Assembly: GCA_014894455.1 (NCBI GenBank)
Contig: JADBLN010000102.1
Location: 5,345 to 48,536 of the forward strand
Source: Acidobacteriota bacterium
GTDB taxonomy: Bacteria > Acidobacteriota > Aminicenantia > Aminicenantales > Saccharicenantaceae
Reading direction: 5' to 3'
Length of the DNA stretch: 43,192 bases
The first letter of the stretch is position 1. Every line of letters starts with the position of its first letter. A program made the position numbers and the translations under genes. This document shows, piece after piece, positions 15,419 through 22,853 of the stretch. Under the pieces are notes generated by a model, which saw only the letters and a list, made by a program, of their open reading frames with translations, had not been told where the DNA came from and searched no databases.

Positions 15419-15775
15419 CGCTGCGGTGATTCTTAACGCCTTCCCGGGCCGGATCCGATGGGAGGAGTCCGCGTATCCGTCCCGGGAACGCTAAATCACC
15501 GCTTTATGCTCCCTTCGACGACACCTCTCAGCCCCTGTTTCCGCGGCCTCCTTTTTCGCTTCGTCGACAGGAGGTTGTCACGATCCTCCAAATAAATTGG
15601 GCCGAAGGGGGTCATCAGAGAGAGCATAAGCGGTGATTTAGTCGATCAGAAGCCGGACGAGGGCAGTTTCAGGGGAAACCGCTAAAACGTGTTTGAGCTC
15701 GGCGTAGCGTACGCCGAGCGAGTTGTTTTGGCGCCGAGCCCGGCGCACTGATCGGCGTGAAAAATCACCGCAGCG
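15419..15775. mobile_element. MITE-like nested inverted-repeat element upstream of glgA
   Basis: The ends, CGCTGCGGTGATTCTTAACGCC (15419-15440) and its inverted counterpart at 15754-15775, match at 20 of 22 bases. A second, inner pair (15491-15511 and 15622-15641) is a 20-base inverted repeat with a single inserted base. Both pairs share the core AATCACCGC, so this nonamer occurs four times, twice in each orientation. A perfect hairpin lies at 15697-15719. There is no reading frame for a transposase and no clear target duplication at the ends, so this is a non-autonomous element or a structured RNA rather than an insertion sequence. The rest of the 15287-15854 spacer shows nothing else. Confidence 0.55.
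15697..15719. repeat. Perfect 10-base-pair hairpin inside the MITE-like element
   Basis: GCTCGGCGTA and TACGCCGAGC are perfect inverted copies around a GCG loop. No T-run follows on either strand, so it is unlikely to be an ordinary intrinsic terminator. Confidence 0.7.
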
Positions 15776-15816
15776 AACGAGGATGAGCCCTGAGGCCCAA
15801 ACCTTGATCTGCAGAA

Positions 15817-15845
15817 ATGACGGTGCCTGTGACTTATGCTAGAAT
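15817..15845 (+). promoter_or_regulatory. Predicted glgA promoter (extended -10)
   Basis: The -10 box TAGAAT (15840-15845) is preceded by TGC, giving an extended -10, with a weak -35 ATGACG (15817-15822) at 17 bases. The box ends 9 bases before the glgA ATG and there is no Shine-Dalgarno sequence, which points to a leaderless mRNA. Confidence 0.55.
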
Positions 15846-15854
15846 AACCGGGCC

Positions 15855-17303
15855 ATGAAAATAGCTTTTCTCGCTTCGGAAGTCATGCCCTACGCCAAGA
15901 CGGGCGGCCTGGCCGACGTGGCCGGGGCCCTGCCCAAGTTCCTGTCCGGGCTCGGCGCCGACGTCCGGGTCTTCATGCCGCTCTACCGGGAGGTCCGCAA
16001 AAAGAACCTGCCGCTCGAGCCCGTCCTCGTCGACGCCGCGCTCGACCTGGGCGGGAAGCGGGTGACGTTCTCGGTCTCGGCGCACCGCGCCGGAGGCCTG
16101 TCCGTCTTCTTCATCGACCAGGCGGCCTACTTCGACCGCGATCAGCTCTACGGGACCCCGGCGGGCGATTACCCCGACAACGCCGAACGGTTCGCTTTCT
16201 TCAGCCGGGCTTCGCTCGAAACCATGCGGGCGACCGGCTTCCGCCCCGACGTCGTCCACGGACACGATTGGCAGGCGGCCGCGGCGTTCGCCTATCTCAA
16301 GTTCAGCTACGCGGACGACCCCTTCTTCGCCGGGACGCGCTCGCTTTTCACCATCCACAACCTGGCCTACCAGGGCTTGTTCGAAAAGGACGTCCTCGGC
16401 CGTATCGGCCTGCCCGAGTCGCTGTTCAACATGAACGATCTCGAGTTCTACGGCAAGGTCAACACGCTCAAGGCCGGCATCCTCTACGCGACGGCGGTGA
16501 CCACGGTCAGCCCGAGATACAGCCGTGAGATCCAGACGCCCGAATTCGGCTGCGGTCTCGACGGTCTCCTCCGACACAGGGCGGACGCGCTCCGCGGCAT
16601 CCTCAACGGCGTCGATTACCAGGACTGGGATCCCGCGACCGACCGGCTCATCCCCCGGAACTTCGGGCCCGCCGACCTGGCCGGGAAAAACGACTGCCGG
16701 GAGGAGCTCTTCCGGATGTTCGGCCTCGCGGCGCCCGCCGACCTTCCCGTCGTGGGCATGGTCACGCGGCTGGCCGGGCAAAAGGGCCTCGACATCGTCT
16801 GCGAGGCGTTGGACTCGCTCATCGGCCTCGGCTTGACGTTCGTCATCCTGGGCACGGGCGACCAGAAGATCCAGGATTTCCTCCTCGCGGCCCAGAAGAT
16901 ACACCCGGCCCGCCTCGGGCTCAAGATCGCCTTCGACGAGAGGATCGCCCACACGATCTACGCCGGGAGCGACATCTTCCTCATCCCCTCGCGCTACGAG
17001 CCGTGCGGGCTGACCCAGATGTACGCGCTGAAGTACGGGACGATCCCCGTCGTCCGGGCCACAGGTGGGCTCGACGACAGCATCGAGGAGTACGACCCCC
17101 TCGCCGGAAGCGGGAACGGCTTCAAGTTCGTCGAGGCCGCGCCCGAAGCGCTCCTCTCGGCGGCGGCTCGTTCGGTCGAGGCGTTCCGGCGGCCGGGAGC
17201 GTGGAAGGCCCTCGTCGGGAACGCCATGGCCGCGGACTTTTCCTGGAAGCGCTCGGCGGCGGCCTACCTCGAGCTTTACAAGAAGATCGCCGCGACCGCC
17301 TGA
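15855..17303 (+). CDS. glgA: Glycogen synthase (GT5)
   Basis: Elongates alpha-1,4-glucan from ADP-glucose; 482 residues, the usual bacterial length. The N-terminal ADP-glucose/acceptor motif K15-TGGL is present in SEVMPYAKTGGLADV, and the C-terminal catalytic segment reads PSRYEPCGLTQMYALKYGT followed by ATGGLDDSIEEY, both diagnostic of GT5. It is transcribed toward the galT end of the glgC run and stops 4 bases before the galT stop, so the two convergent units have no terminator space between them. It lies apart from glgC and the GH57 genes, under its own promoter next to the MITE-like element. Confidence 0.96.
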   Translation: MKIAFLASEVMPYAKTGGLADVAGALPKFLSGLGADVRVFMPLYREVRKKNLPLEPVLVDAALDLGGKRVTFSVSAHRAGGLSVFFIDQAAYFDRDQLYGTPAGDYPDNAERFAFFSRASLETMRATGFRPDVVHGHDWQAAAAFAYLKFSYADDPFFAGTRSLFTIHNLAYQGLFEKDVLGRIGLPESLFNMNDLEFYGKVNTLKAGILYATAVTTVSPRYSREIQTPEFGCGLDGLLRHRADALRGILNGVDYQDWDPATDRLIPRNFGPADLAGKNDCREELFRMFGLAAPADLPVVGMVTRLAGQKGLDIVCEALDSLIGLGLTFVILGTGDQKIQDFLLAAQKIHPARLGLKIAFDERIAHTIYAGSDIFLIPSRYEPCGLTQMYALKYGTIPVVRATGGLDDSIEEYDPLAGSGNGFKFVEAAPEALLSAAARSVEAFRRPGAWKALVGNAMAADFSWKRSAAAYLELYKKIAATA

Positions 17304-17307
17304 GCCG

Positions 17308-18333
17308 CTAAGACCGCCGCAGGAACTGGGCCGCCGTTTCCGGCGGGACGGGGTTGATATAGAACCCCGTCCCCCACTCGAACCCCGCGACCTTGGTCAG
17401 GATAGGGAAAATTTCCAGGTGCCAGTGGTAGTTCCTGTCGATCTCCGGCCAGCCCTCGAGCGATAACGAGGGATTGGGGGCATGATGGAGGACCATGTTA
17501 TAGGGCGGGTCGCCGATCGTCTCCTTGAGCCGGGCGAGGACCTGTTTCATCGTCTCGGCCAGGATCAGGAGCTCGGCGTCGTCGACGTCCGTGAAAAACG
17601 GCGAATGCCTCAGCGGGTAGACGGCCATCTCGAAGGGGAAGCGCGAGGCGTAGGGGGCGACGACCGAAAAATGCCGGTTGAGGATAATCTGCCTCGCCCC
17701 GGCCGCCGCTTCCTCCCGGAGGATCCGGCAGAAGGCGCATTCCTTGAAGTTCCGGAAAAGCCTGTCGCCGCCGTAGATCTCCTCCTTGACTCGCTTCGGG
17801 ACGATGGGCGTCGCCACGATCTGGGAATGGGGATGGCTCAGGGACGCGCCCGCCTCCTTGCCTTTGTTTTTGAAGAGCTGGACGTACTGGTAGTGGAGCT
17901 CCTGTTCGATGGCCTTGATCCTCAACTGGAAGACCCGAAAGACGTCCCGGATGTGCGGGACGGGGAGGTCGCTCAGCTCGAAGCCGTGGTCGGGATTCTC
18001 GATAACCACTTCGTGGACGCCGACCCCCTCCATCGACTGAAAGACGCCGCCCGTCGGCTTGGGCGGCGGCGTGCCGCGGTTCAGGGCGGGGAACTTGTTG
18101 GGCACGACCCGGACCTTCCAGCCGGGGGAATCGGGCGCCGTCCCTGCCGTCCTCAGGGCGAAGACCTCGGGCGGGGTTTTCGTCTCGTTGCCTTCGCAGA
18201 ACGGGCAGAACCCGACGGGTTCCGCGGGCCGTGCCGTTCCGTCGCTGGGACGGAAATCGTCGGGCCGCTTGCTGCGTTCCGTGGCGATGATGACCCATCG
18301 TCCGCTGACCAGGTCTTTCCTCAGTTCCGACAT
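17308..18333 (-). CDS. galT: GalT-family hexose-1-phosphate nucleotidylyltransferase
   Basis: Histidine-triad-like nucleotidyltransferase of 341 residues. The catalytic H167-P-H169-S-Q motif (SLSHPHSQI) corresponds to H164-P-H166 of E. coli GalT, and an N-terminal CPFC zinc site is visible (FCPFCEGNE). The canonical reaction exchanges UDP-glucose and galactose-1-phosphate. Its place at the end of a glycogen run, next to a two-component pair and glgC, leaves open an ADP-glucose phosphorylase-type role, as known for some GalT relatives; this is inference. ATG 18333 overlaps the receiver-gene stop (TGATG). Confidence 0.9.
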   Translation of the reverse strand: MSELRKDLVSGRWVIIATERSKRPDDFRPSDGTARPAEPVGFCPFCEGNETKTPPEVFALRTAGTAPDSPGWKVRVVPNKFPALNRGTPPPKPTGGVFQSMEGVGVHEVVIENPDHGFELSDLPVPHIRDVFRVFQLRIKAIEQELHYQYVQLFKNKGKEAGASLSHPHSQIVATPIVPKRVKEEIYGGDRLFRNFKECAFCRILREEAAAGARQIILNRHFSVVAPYASRFPFEMAVYPLRHSPFFTDVDDAELLILAETMKQVLARLKETIGDPPYNMVLHHAPNPSLSLEGWPEIDRNYHWHLEIFPILTKVAGFEWGTGFYINPVPPETAAQFLRRS

Positions 18334-18689
18334 CAATCGCCTATCAGCTGCTTGATCTTCGATTTGAGCTCGTCCAGGGAAGCGGACTTGACGACGTAGG
18401 CGTCGGCGGCCCAGGTCATGAAATCCTCCTTGTAGCTCTGGTAGGCCGAGTTGATGATGATCGGGATGTCCTTGCGGAGCCCCATGATCTGGGTGATGAG
18501 CTCGATCCCGTTCTTGCCCGGCATGCGGATGTCGGTGACGATCAGGTCGAAAGCCGTTATTCCGAGTTCGGCCAGGGCGGCCTCGGCGTTGGTCACCGCG
18601 GTGACGGCGTAGCCCTCCCGGCTCAGTTCCTCTTCATAGAGCAGGCCGAGGGCTTTCTCGTCCTCGACCAGCAGGATATTCTTTTTCAT
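18333..18689 (-). CDS. Single-domain response regulator (CheY-like)
   Basis: Receiver domain only, 118 residues, with the phosphoacceptor D53 (LIVTDIRMPGKNG), the acidic pair E9-D10 near the N-terminus and a C-terminal Lys in YVVKSASLDE (K about 100). There is no DNA-binding or enzymatic output domain, so it must act through protein contacts or phosphorelay. It starts 6 bases after the histidine kinase gene and abuts galT, so kinase and regulator are a cognate pair. In place of the usual conserved Thr/Ser after strand 4 it reads INSAYQ, which is normal. Confidence 0.93.
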   Translation of the reverse strand: MKKNILLVEDEKALGLLYEEELSREGYAVTAVTNAEAALAELGITAFDLIVTDIRMPGKNGIELITQIMGLRKDIPIIINSAYQSYKEDFMTWAADAYVVKSASLDELKSKIKQLIGD

Positions 18690-18695
18690 GGCCTT

Positions 18696-20036
18696 TCACT
18701 CCTTTTCGCGGCAGACAAAAATGAGTTTGAACAGGGCCCCTTTCCCCACTCGGCTCAGGACCTCGATCTTGCCGCCGCAAGTGTCCATGACCCGCTTGAT
18801 GAAGGGCAGGCCGAGGCCCATGCCTTTTTCCTTGGTCGTGAAAAAGGGCCTGAAGAGCTGGTCCTTGTCCGGGTTGGAGATCCCCCTGCCCGTGTCCCGG
18901 ACGGAGAGGACGAACCCGCTCCTGTTCTTCCGGTACCCCCGGATGGTGATCGCTCCCCCGGCGATCGTCGCGTCGAAAGCGTTGTCCAGGAGGTTGCGGA
19001 CGACCTCGCCGAACGAGATCGGGTCGCAGAGGATCTGAGGCAGGCAGGTCTCCAGCTTGACGTTCAGCGCGTATCCCTGCGATTTCGTCTGGACCTCGGG
19101 GCTGTCGAAAACCCCGGCCAGGACCGGCCCCGGGTCGAAATAGACGGGCTCCTTCAGGCTGACCTTGAGGAAGTGGCCCATCTGGTAGATGATGTCCTCG
19201 AGCCGGCGGACCTCGTCCCGGATGATGGTCAGGTTCCTGCGCTTTTTCTCTTCGGGGACGTCGGGCTTGAGGAGCTGGTCGGTAAACCCCCCGACGGCGA
19301 CGATGGGGTTCCTGAGCTGATGAGTGACGAACATGGCCATCTCGCCCATGGCCGCCATCTTCTCCATGTCGAGGAGCTTGCGGTGGAGCGTCGTCGAGTA
19401 GATGTAGTTGCCGGCGATCAGGCCGCAGAGGCCGGCCAGCTTGATATCGGCCGGCGTGATGGGCGTCCGGGTGATGGCGTTGTCGAGGACGATCTCGCCG
19501 AGGACCTCGTCCCGGGCGAGGAGCGGGATGCAGAGGAACTCGTCGACCTGGATGACGTCGAGGAAGCGCTTGTCGACGAGGGGCTCGCTCGCGGCCTCGC
19601 GGACGAGGAGGATCTCCTTGCGGCAGGCCGCGTAGGCCGGGATGAGCGCGGTTTCCTCGTCCGCCGCGAAGACGAGTCCCTTGAGGCGGCTGCTGAGGGT
19701 GTCCTCGTTCTTGCTGACCAGGGCCCGGTTGTGCTCGATGATCTCGATGTAGCCGATGCCCGGCGTCGACAGGACCTCCCAGATGAACCCGGCCTCCTCG
19801 GCCGAGCGGGGGCCCAGCCACATCTCCCCCTTGAGGCGGTCCCCCTGCTTGAGGAAGAGCATGGCCCGGTTGAAGCCGACGCCCGAACCCGAGGTCAGCG
19901 CCGTCAGGATGACGAGAAGGTTGTCCTCGAGGGAGAAAGGCTGGAAGAAGCTCTGGGAGATGATCGACAGGAGCACCATTTCCCGGGGAGCGTCCCGCTC
20001 GAAGTCGGAGCCGAGGAAGTCGTATTTTTCGATCAT
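18696..20036 (-). CDS. Cytosolic GAF-domain sensor histidine kinase
   Basis: Soluble kinase of 446 residues with no membrane segment. Residues of about 30-215 form a GAF-like sensor (NRAMLFLKQGDRLKGEMWLGP, then FLCIPLLARDEVLGEIVLDNA). The dimerisation and phosphoacceptor box follows with H239 (MAMFVTHQLRNPIVAVGGF), then the catalytic ATPase domain: N box EVVRNLLDNAFDA, G1 VRDTGRGI, F box FRPFFTTKEKG, G2 GMGLGLPF. The start at 20036 overlaps the glgC stop (ATGA). Because it is embedded between glgC and a single-domain regulator it could sense a small cytosolic ligand linked to carbon storage; the ligand is not evident. Confidence 0.92.
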   Translation of the reverse strand: MIEKYDFLGSDFERDAPREMVLLSIISQSFFQPFSLEDNLLVILTALTSGSGVGFNRAMLFLKQGDRLKGEMWLGPRSAEEAGFIWEVLSTPGIGYIEIIEHNRALVSKNEDTLSSRLKGLVFAADEETALIPAYAACRKEILLVREAASEPLVDKRFLDVIQVDEFLCIPLLARDEVLGEIVLDNAITRTPITPADIKLAGLCGLIAGNYIYSTTLHRKLLDMEKMAAMGEMAMFVTHQLRNPIVAVGGFTDQLLKPDVPEEKKRRNLTIIRDEVRRLEDIIYQMGHFLKVSLKEPVYFDPGPVLAGVFDSPEVQTKSQGYALNVKLETCLPQILCDPISFGEVVRNLLDNAFDATIAGGAITIRGYRKNRSGFVLSVRDTGRGISNPDKDQLFRPFFTTKEKGMGLGLPFIKRVMDTCGGKIEVLSRVGKGALFKLIFVCREKE

Positions 20037-21217
20037 TCGGACGTCCAGCCCTTGGGGACGACCCGGACGCCGGCCTTGCTGATCTTGAAATTCCGGCTGT
20101 CCTTGTCGGCGTCGAAGCCGATCTCGAAACGCTCGGGGATCGTCGAGGACTTGTCGATGATGACCTTGCGGAGACGGGCGCCGCGACGAACGGCGACGTC
20201 CTCGAAGAGGATCGAGTCCACGACCTCGGCCCCGGCTTCGATGCGCACGCCCGGGGCGATGATCGATCTCTCGATGAGGCAGCCGGATAACCCGCACCCG
20301 CTGCCGATGATGGAGGAGCGCAGCTCTCCGCTGGCGATGAACGTCGGCGGATACTGGGGCTTGTAGGTCCGGACGGGCCAGGCCGGATCCTTCAGGATGC
20401 CGGGCGGCGAAGGGGACACGAAGGCCATGTTGGCCTCCCAGTACGCGTCGATCGTGCCGATATCTTCCCAGTAATCGTCGAAGGTGTAGGCGAAAACCCG
20501 ATGGCCGCCGATAAGGGCCGGGATGATGTCTCTTCCGAAATCGTGAGAGCTCTTCATGTTCCGGGCGTCCTTGATCAGGGCCTTGATCATGACGGAGGTC
20601 TTGAAAAGGTAGACGCCCATCGAGATGAGGCTCTTCCCCGGGTCCCAGGGTGTTGAAAAGGGCTTCTTCGGCTTTTCCGCGAATTCAACGATCCGCCGTT
20701 CGGCGTCGACGCCGATGACGCCGAAGCGTGAAGCACTCTCGACGGGGATCGTCCGGGTCATGATGAGCGCGTCGGCATCGGTCTGGCTGAAGAAAAGCAG
20801 GAGCTTCCGGTAGTCGGCGTTGTAGATGTGGTCCCCCGAGAGCACCAGGACGGCCTCCGGGTTTTCCTGCTGGATGGTGTAGACGTTCTGGAAGACGGCG
20901 TCGGCCGTCCCCTCGTACCAGTGGTCGCTGACACGGCCCTGGGCGGGGAGCGAGATGATGTAGTCGCCGCTCTCGGCATGGAAGATGCTCCAGCCGTTGA
21001 GGATGTGGCGTTCGAGGGACAGGGACTTGTACTGGGTGAGCAGGGCGATCCTGCGGAGGCCGGAATTGAGGGCGTTGGACAGGCTGAAATCGACGATCCG
21101 GTAGGCGCCGAGGAATGGCACGGACGGTTTGGCCCGGTCGCGCGTCAGCGGGTAGAGGCGTTCGCCCTTGCCGCCGCAGAGGACCATGACCAGCGTTTTC
21201 TTAGATAACAGTTCCAT
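20033..21217 (-). CDS. glgC: Glucose-1-phosphate adenylyltransferase
   Basis: Makes ADP-glucose from ATP and glucose-1-phosphate, the committed step of bacterial glycogen synthesis. The 394-residue product has the nucleotidyltransferase signature VLCGGKGERLYPLTRDRAKPSVPFLG at the N-terminus, and the glucose-1-phosphate region (FAEKPKKP) near the middle. A C-terminal left-handed beta-helix begins around residue 285 (IIGSGCGLSGCLIERSIIAPGVRI). It overlaps the upstream branching-enzyme gene by 17 bases and the downstream kinase by 4, so the three are tightly coupled. Confidence 0.95.
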   Translation of the reverse strand: MELLSKKTLVMVLCGGKGERLYPLTRDRAKPSVPFLGAYRIVDFSLSNALNSGLRRIALLTQYKSLSLERHILNGWSIFHAESGDYIISLPAQGRVSDHWYEGTADAVFQNVYTIQQENPEAVLVLSGDHIYNADYRKLLLFFSQTDADALIMTRTIPVESASRFGVIGVDAERRIVEFAEKPKKPFSTPWDPGKSLISMGVYLFKTSVMIKALIKDARNMKSSHDFGRDIIPALIGGHRVFAYTFDDYWEDIGTIDAYWEANMAFVSPSPPGILKDPAWPVRTYKPQYPPTFIASGELRSSIIGSGCGLSGCLIERSIIAPGVRIEAGAEVVDSILFEDVAVRRGARLRKVIIDKSSTIPERFEIGFDADKDSRNFKISKAGVRVVPKGWTSE

Positions 21218-22853
21218 CGGGCAGGACGACCTCCTCGAACAGCCTGTCTTCCGTCTCGAAGACGCTTAGGAGCGATTCCTCGGCGTCCGTGAGGACACGG
21301 CCTTCCTCGAGCCACCCGGCCAGCGTCAGGGCCCGCTCGAAGTGCTCGGCGGCCCTGTTCTCGGCATAATCCCGGGCCGACCAGGTCGAGACGAGGAACG
21401 GCCAGTCCGAGCTCTCGAGCAGGAACTTCTCGCGGAAGAACTGCTTCAGGATCCGCCGGTCGAGGCGGGCGAGGCGCGGCGTGAACGCGGCCGCGGCCTC
21501 CTCGATCCTGTAGATCTTCTTCCAGATCCAGGACGTGTCGTCGTTGAGCCAGATCCAGTGGAACCCGCCCTGGCCCCACGACCCTTCGGGGAGGGAAACG
21601 ACGGTTTCGGGCGGCAACCGGTCGAGACAGCCGCCGGCGGTCATGGGCTTGATCGGCCCGGCCGCCAGTTTTTTGATGACGAGGTAAAGCCACTCGGGAC
21701 CTTCGAACCACCAGTGGCCGAACAGCTCCGTGTCGTAAAGGGCGACGACCGAGCCCGAGGTTTTTCCCTGGAGGGTCTCCTCGATGACGGAGACGAAATG
21801 CCCGGCGTGCTCCTCCATCCTTTCCCGGGTCCGGGCCGGGTCATAGGGTTTTTTGAGGCCCAGGTCGGCGTCGCTCGAGGTGATCCTCCAGTAGCGCATG
21901 CCGCCCGGGAAATGTTTTTTGTGGAATTCGAGATATGCGCTGTCCCCGGGATAACCCATGTTGCGGCTCCAGACCTGCGAACCGGAGACGTCGTCCCGGG
22001 CGAAAAACGGCACGTGCGAGGGATGGGCCAGGTAGGAGGAATAAGGGTCCTGCGGCAGTTCGTCCGTCGGCTGATAGGAGCCCTTAAATTTCTCCCAGAG
22101 GAGCTTCAGGCCGGGAAAGCGGTCGAGGTAGACGCCCTTGGCCTCCCCTCCCTTGAGGAGGTGGGCGTCGACGAAGAAATAGCCGATGCCCTCCTGGCCC
22201 AGGATCTCGTCGACGCCGAGACGGGGATAAGGCGCTTTGTCTTCGATCGGGGATTTCCAGTTGTAGCCGGGCCGGTAGGCGCACTCGGGGATCCAAAATC
22301 CCCGGGCTTCCCGGCCGAAGTACTTGCGGTAGGTGTAAAGCCCCTGCCGGACCTGCTGGCGGATGCTTTCGTCCCTGGCGAGAAGCGGGAAATAGCCGTG
22401 CGTCGCCGCCGAAGTCAGGACCTCGATATAGCCGCGGTCCTGGAGAGACCGGAACGCGCCGAGGATATCGCCGTGATAACGGCCCTGGAAATCGTCGAGG
22501 ATCTTCCGGTACCAGGCCTCCCAAAAATCGGTGAGCGGACGAAGGGCGCCGTTCCCCGTCCGCCCGAAATAATCCCGGTCACGGACGGCGATCTCGATCT
22601 TCATCCTCAGGTACTCGTCGAAGCCCCGGGCGAAGCCGGGATCCTTGAGTTGCTCCATCAGGACCGGGGTGAAGCTGACGTTCGCCCGGGCCGCGATCCC
22701 TTCGCCGGCCAGCCGCTCGAAGACGTCGAGGAGCGGCATGTATGTTTCCGCGGCGGCCTCGTAGAGCCAGTCCATCCCGTGCGGCCAACTGCCGTGGGCC
22801 AGGACGTAGGGAATGTGGCTGTGAAGGACGAGAGAAAAGTACTTATCGGCCAT
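21201..22853 (-). CDS. GH57 1,4-alpha-glucan branching enzyme
   Basis: Introduces alpha-1,6 branches into glycogen; 550 residues. The GH57 barrel begins with LVLHSHIPYV; the catalytic nucleophile is E190 in FWIPECAYRPGYNW, and the acid/base is D374 in LYDTELFGHWWFEGP, both typical of the branching-enzyme subgroup (as in Thermococcus and Thermus enzymes), along with the downstream DUF1957 helical region. The C-terminal helices contain SWGQGGFHWIWLN. It lies between another GH57 gene (11-base overlap upstream) and glgC (17-base overlap). There is no GH13 GlgB in this window, so this may be the organism's main branching enzyme. Confidence 0.92.
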   Translation of the reverse strand: MADKYFSLVLHSHIPYVLAHGSWPHGMDWLYEAAAETYMPLLDVFERLAGEGIAARANVSFTPVLMEQLKDPGFARGFDEYLRMKIEIAVRDRDYFGRTGNGALRPLTDFWEAWYRKILDDFQGRYHGDILGAFRSLQDRGYIEVLTSAATHGYFPLLARDESIRQQVRQGLYTYRKYFGREARGFWIPECAYRPGYNWKSPIEDKAPYPRLGVDEILGQEGIGYFFVDAHLLKGGEAKGVYLDRFPGLKLLWEKFKGSYQPTDELPQDPYSSYLAHPSHVPFFARDDVSGSQVWSRNMGYPGDSAYLEFHKKHFPGGMRYWRITSSDADLGLKKPYDPARTRERMEEHAGHFVSVIEETLQGKTSGSVVALYDTELFGHWWFEGPEWLYLVIKKLAAGPIKPMTAGGCLDRLPPETVVSLPEGSWGQGGFHWIWLNDDTSWIWKKIYRIEEAAAAFTPRLARLDRRILKQFFREKFLLESSDWPFLVSTWSARDYAENRAAEHFERALTLAGWLEEGRVLTDAEESLLSVFETEDRLFEEVVLPDGTVI

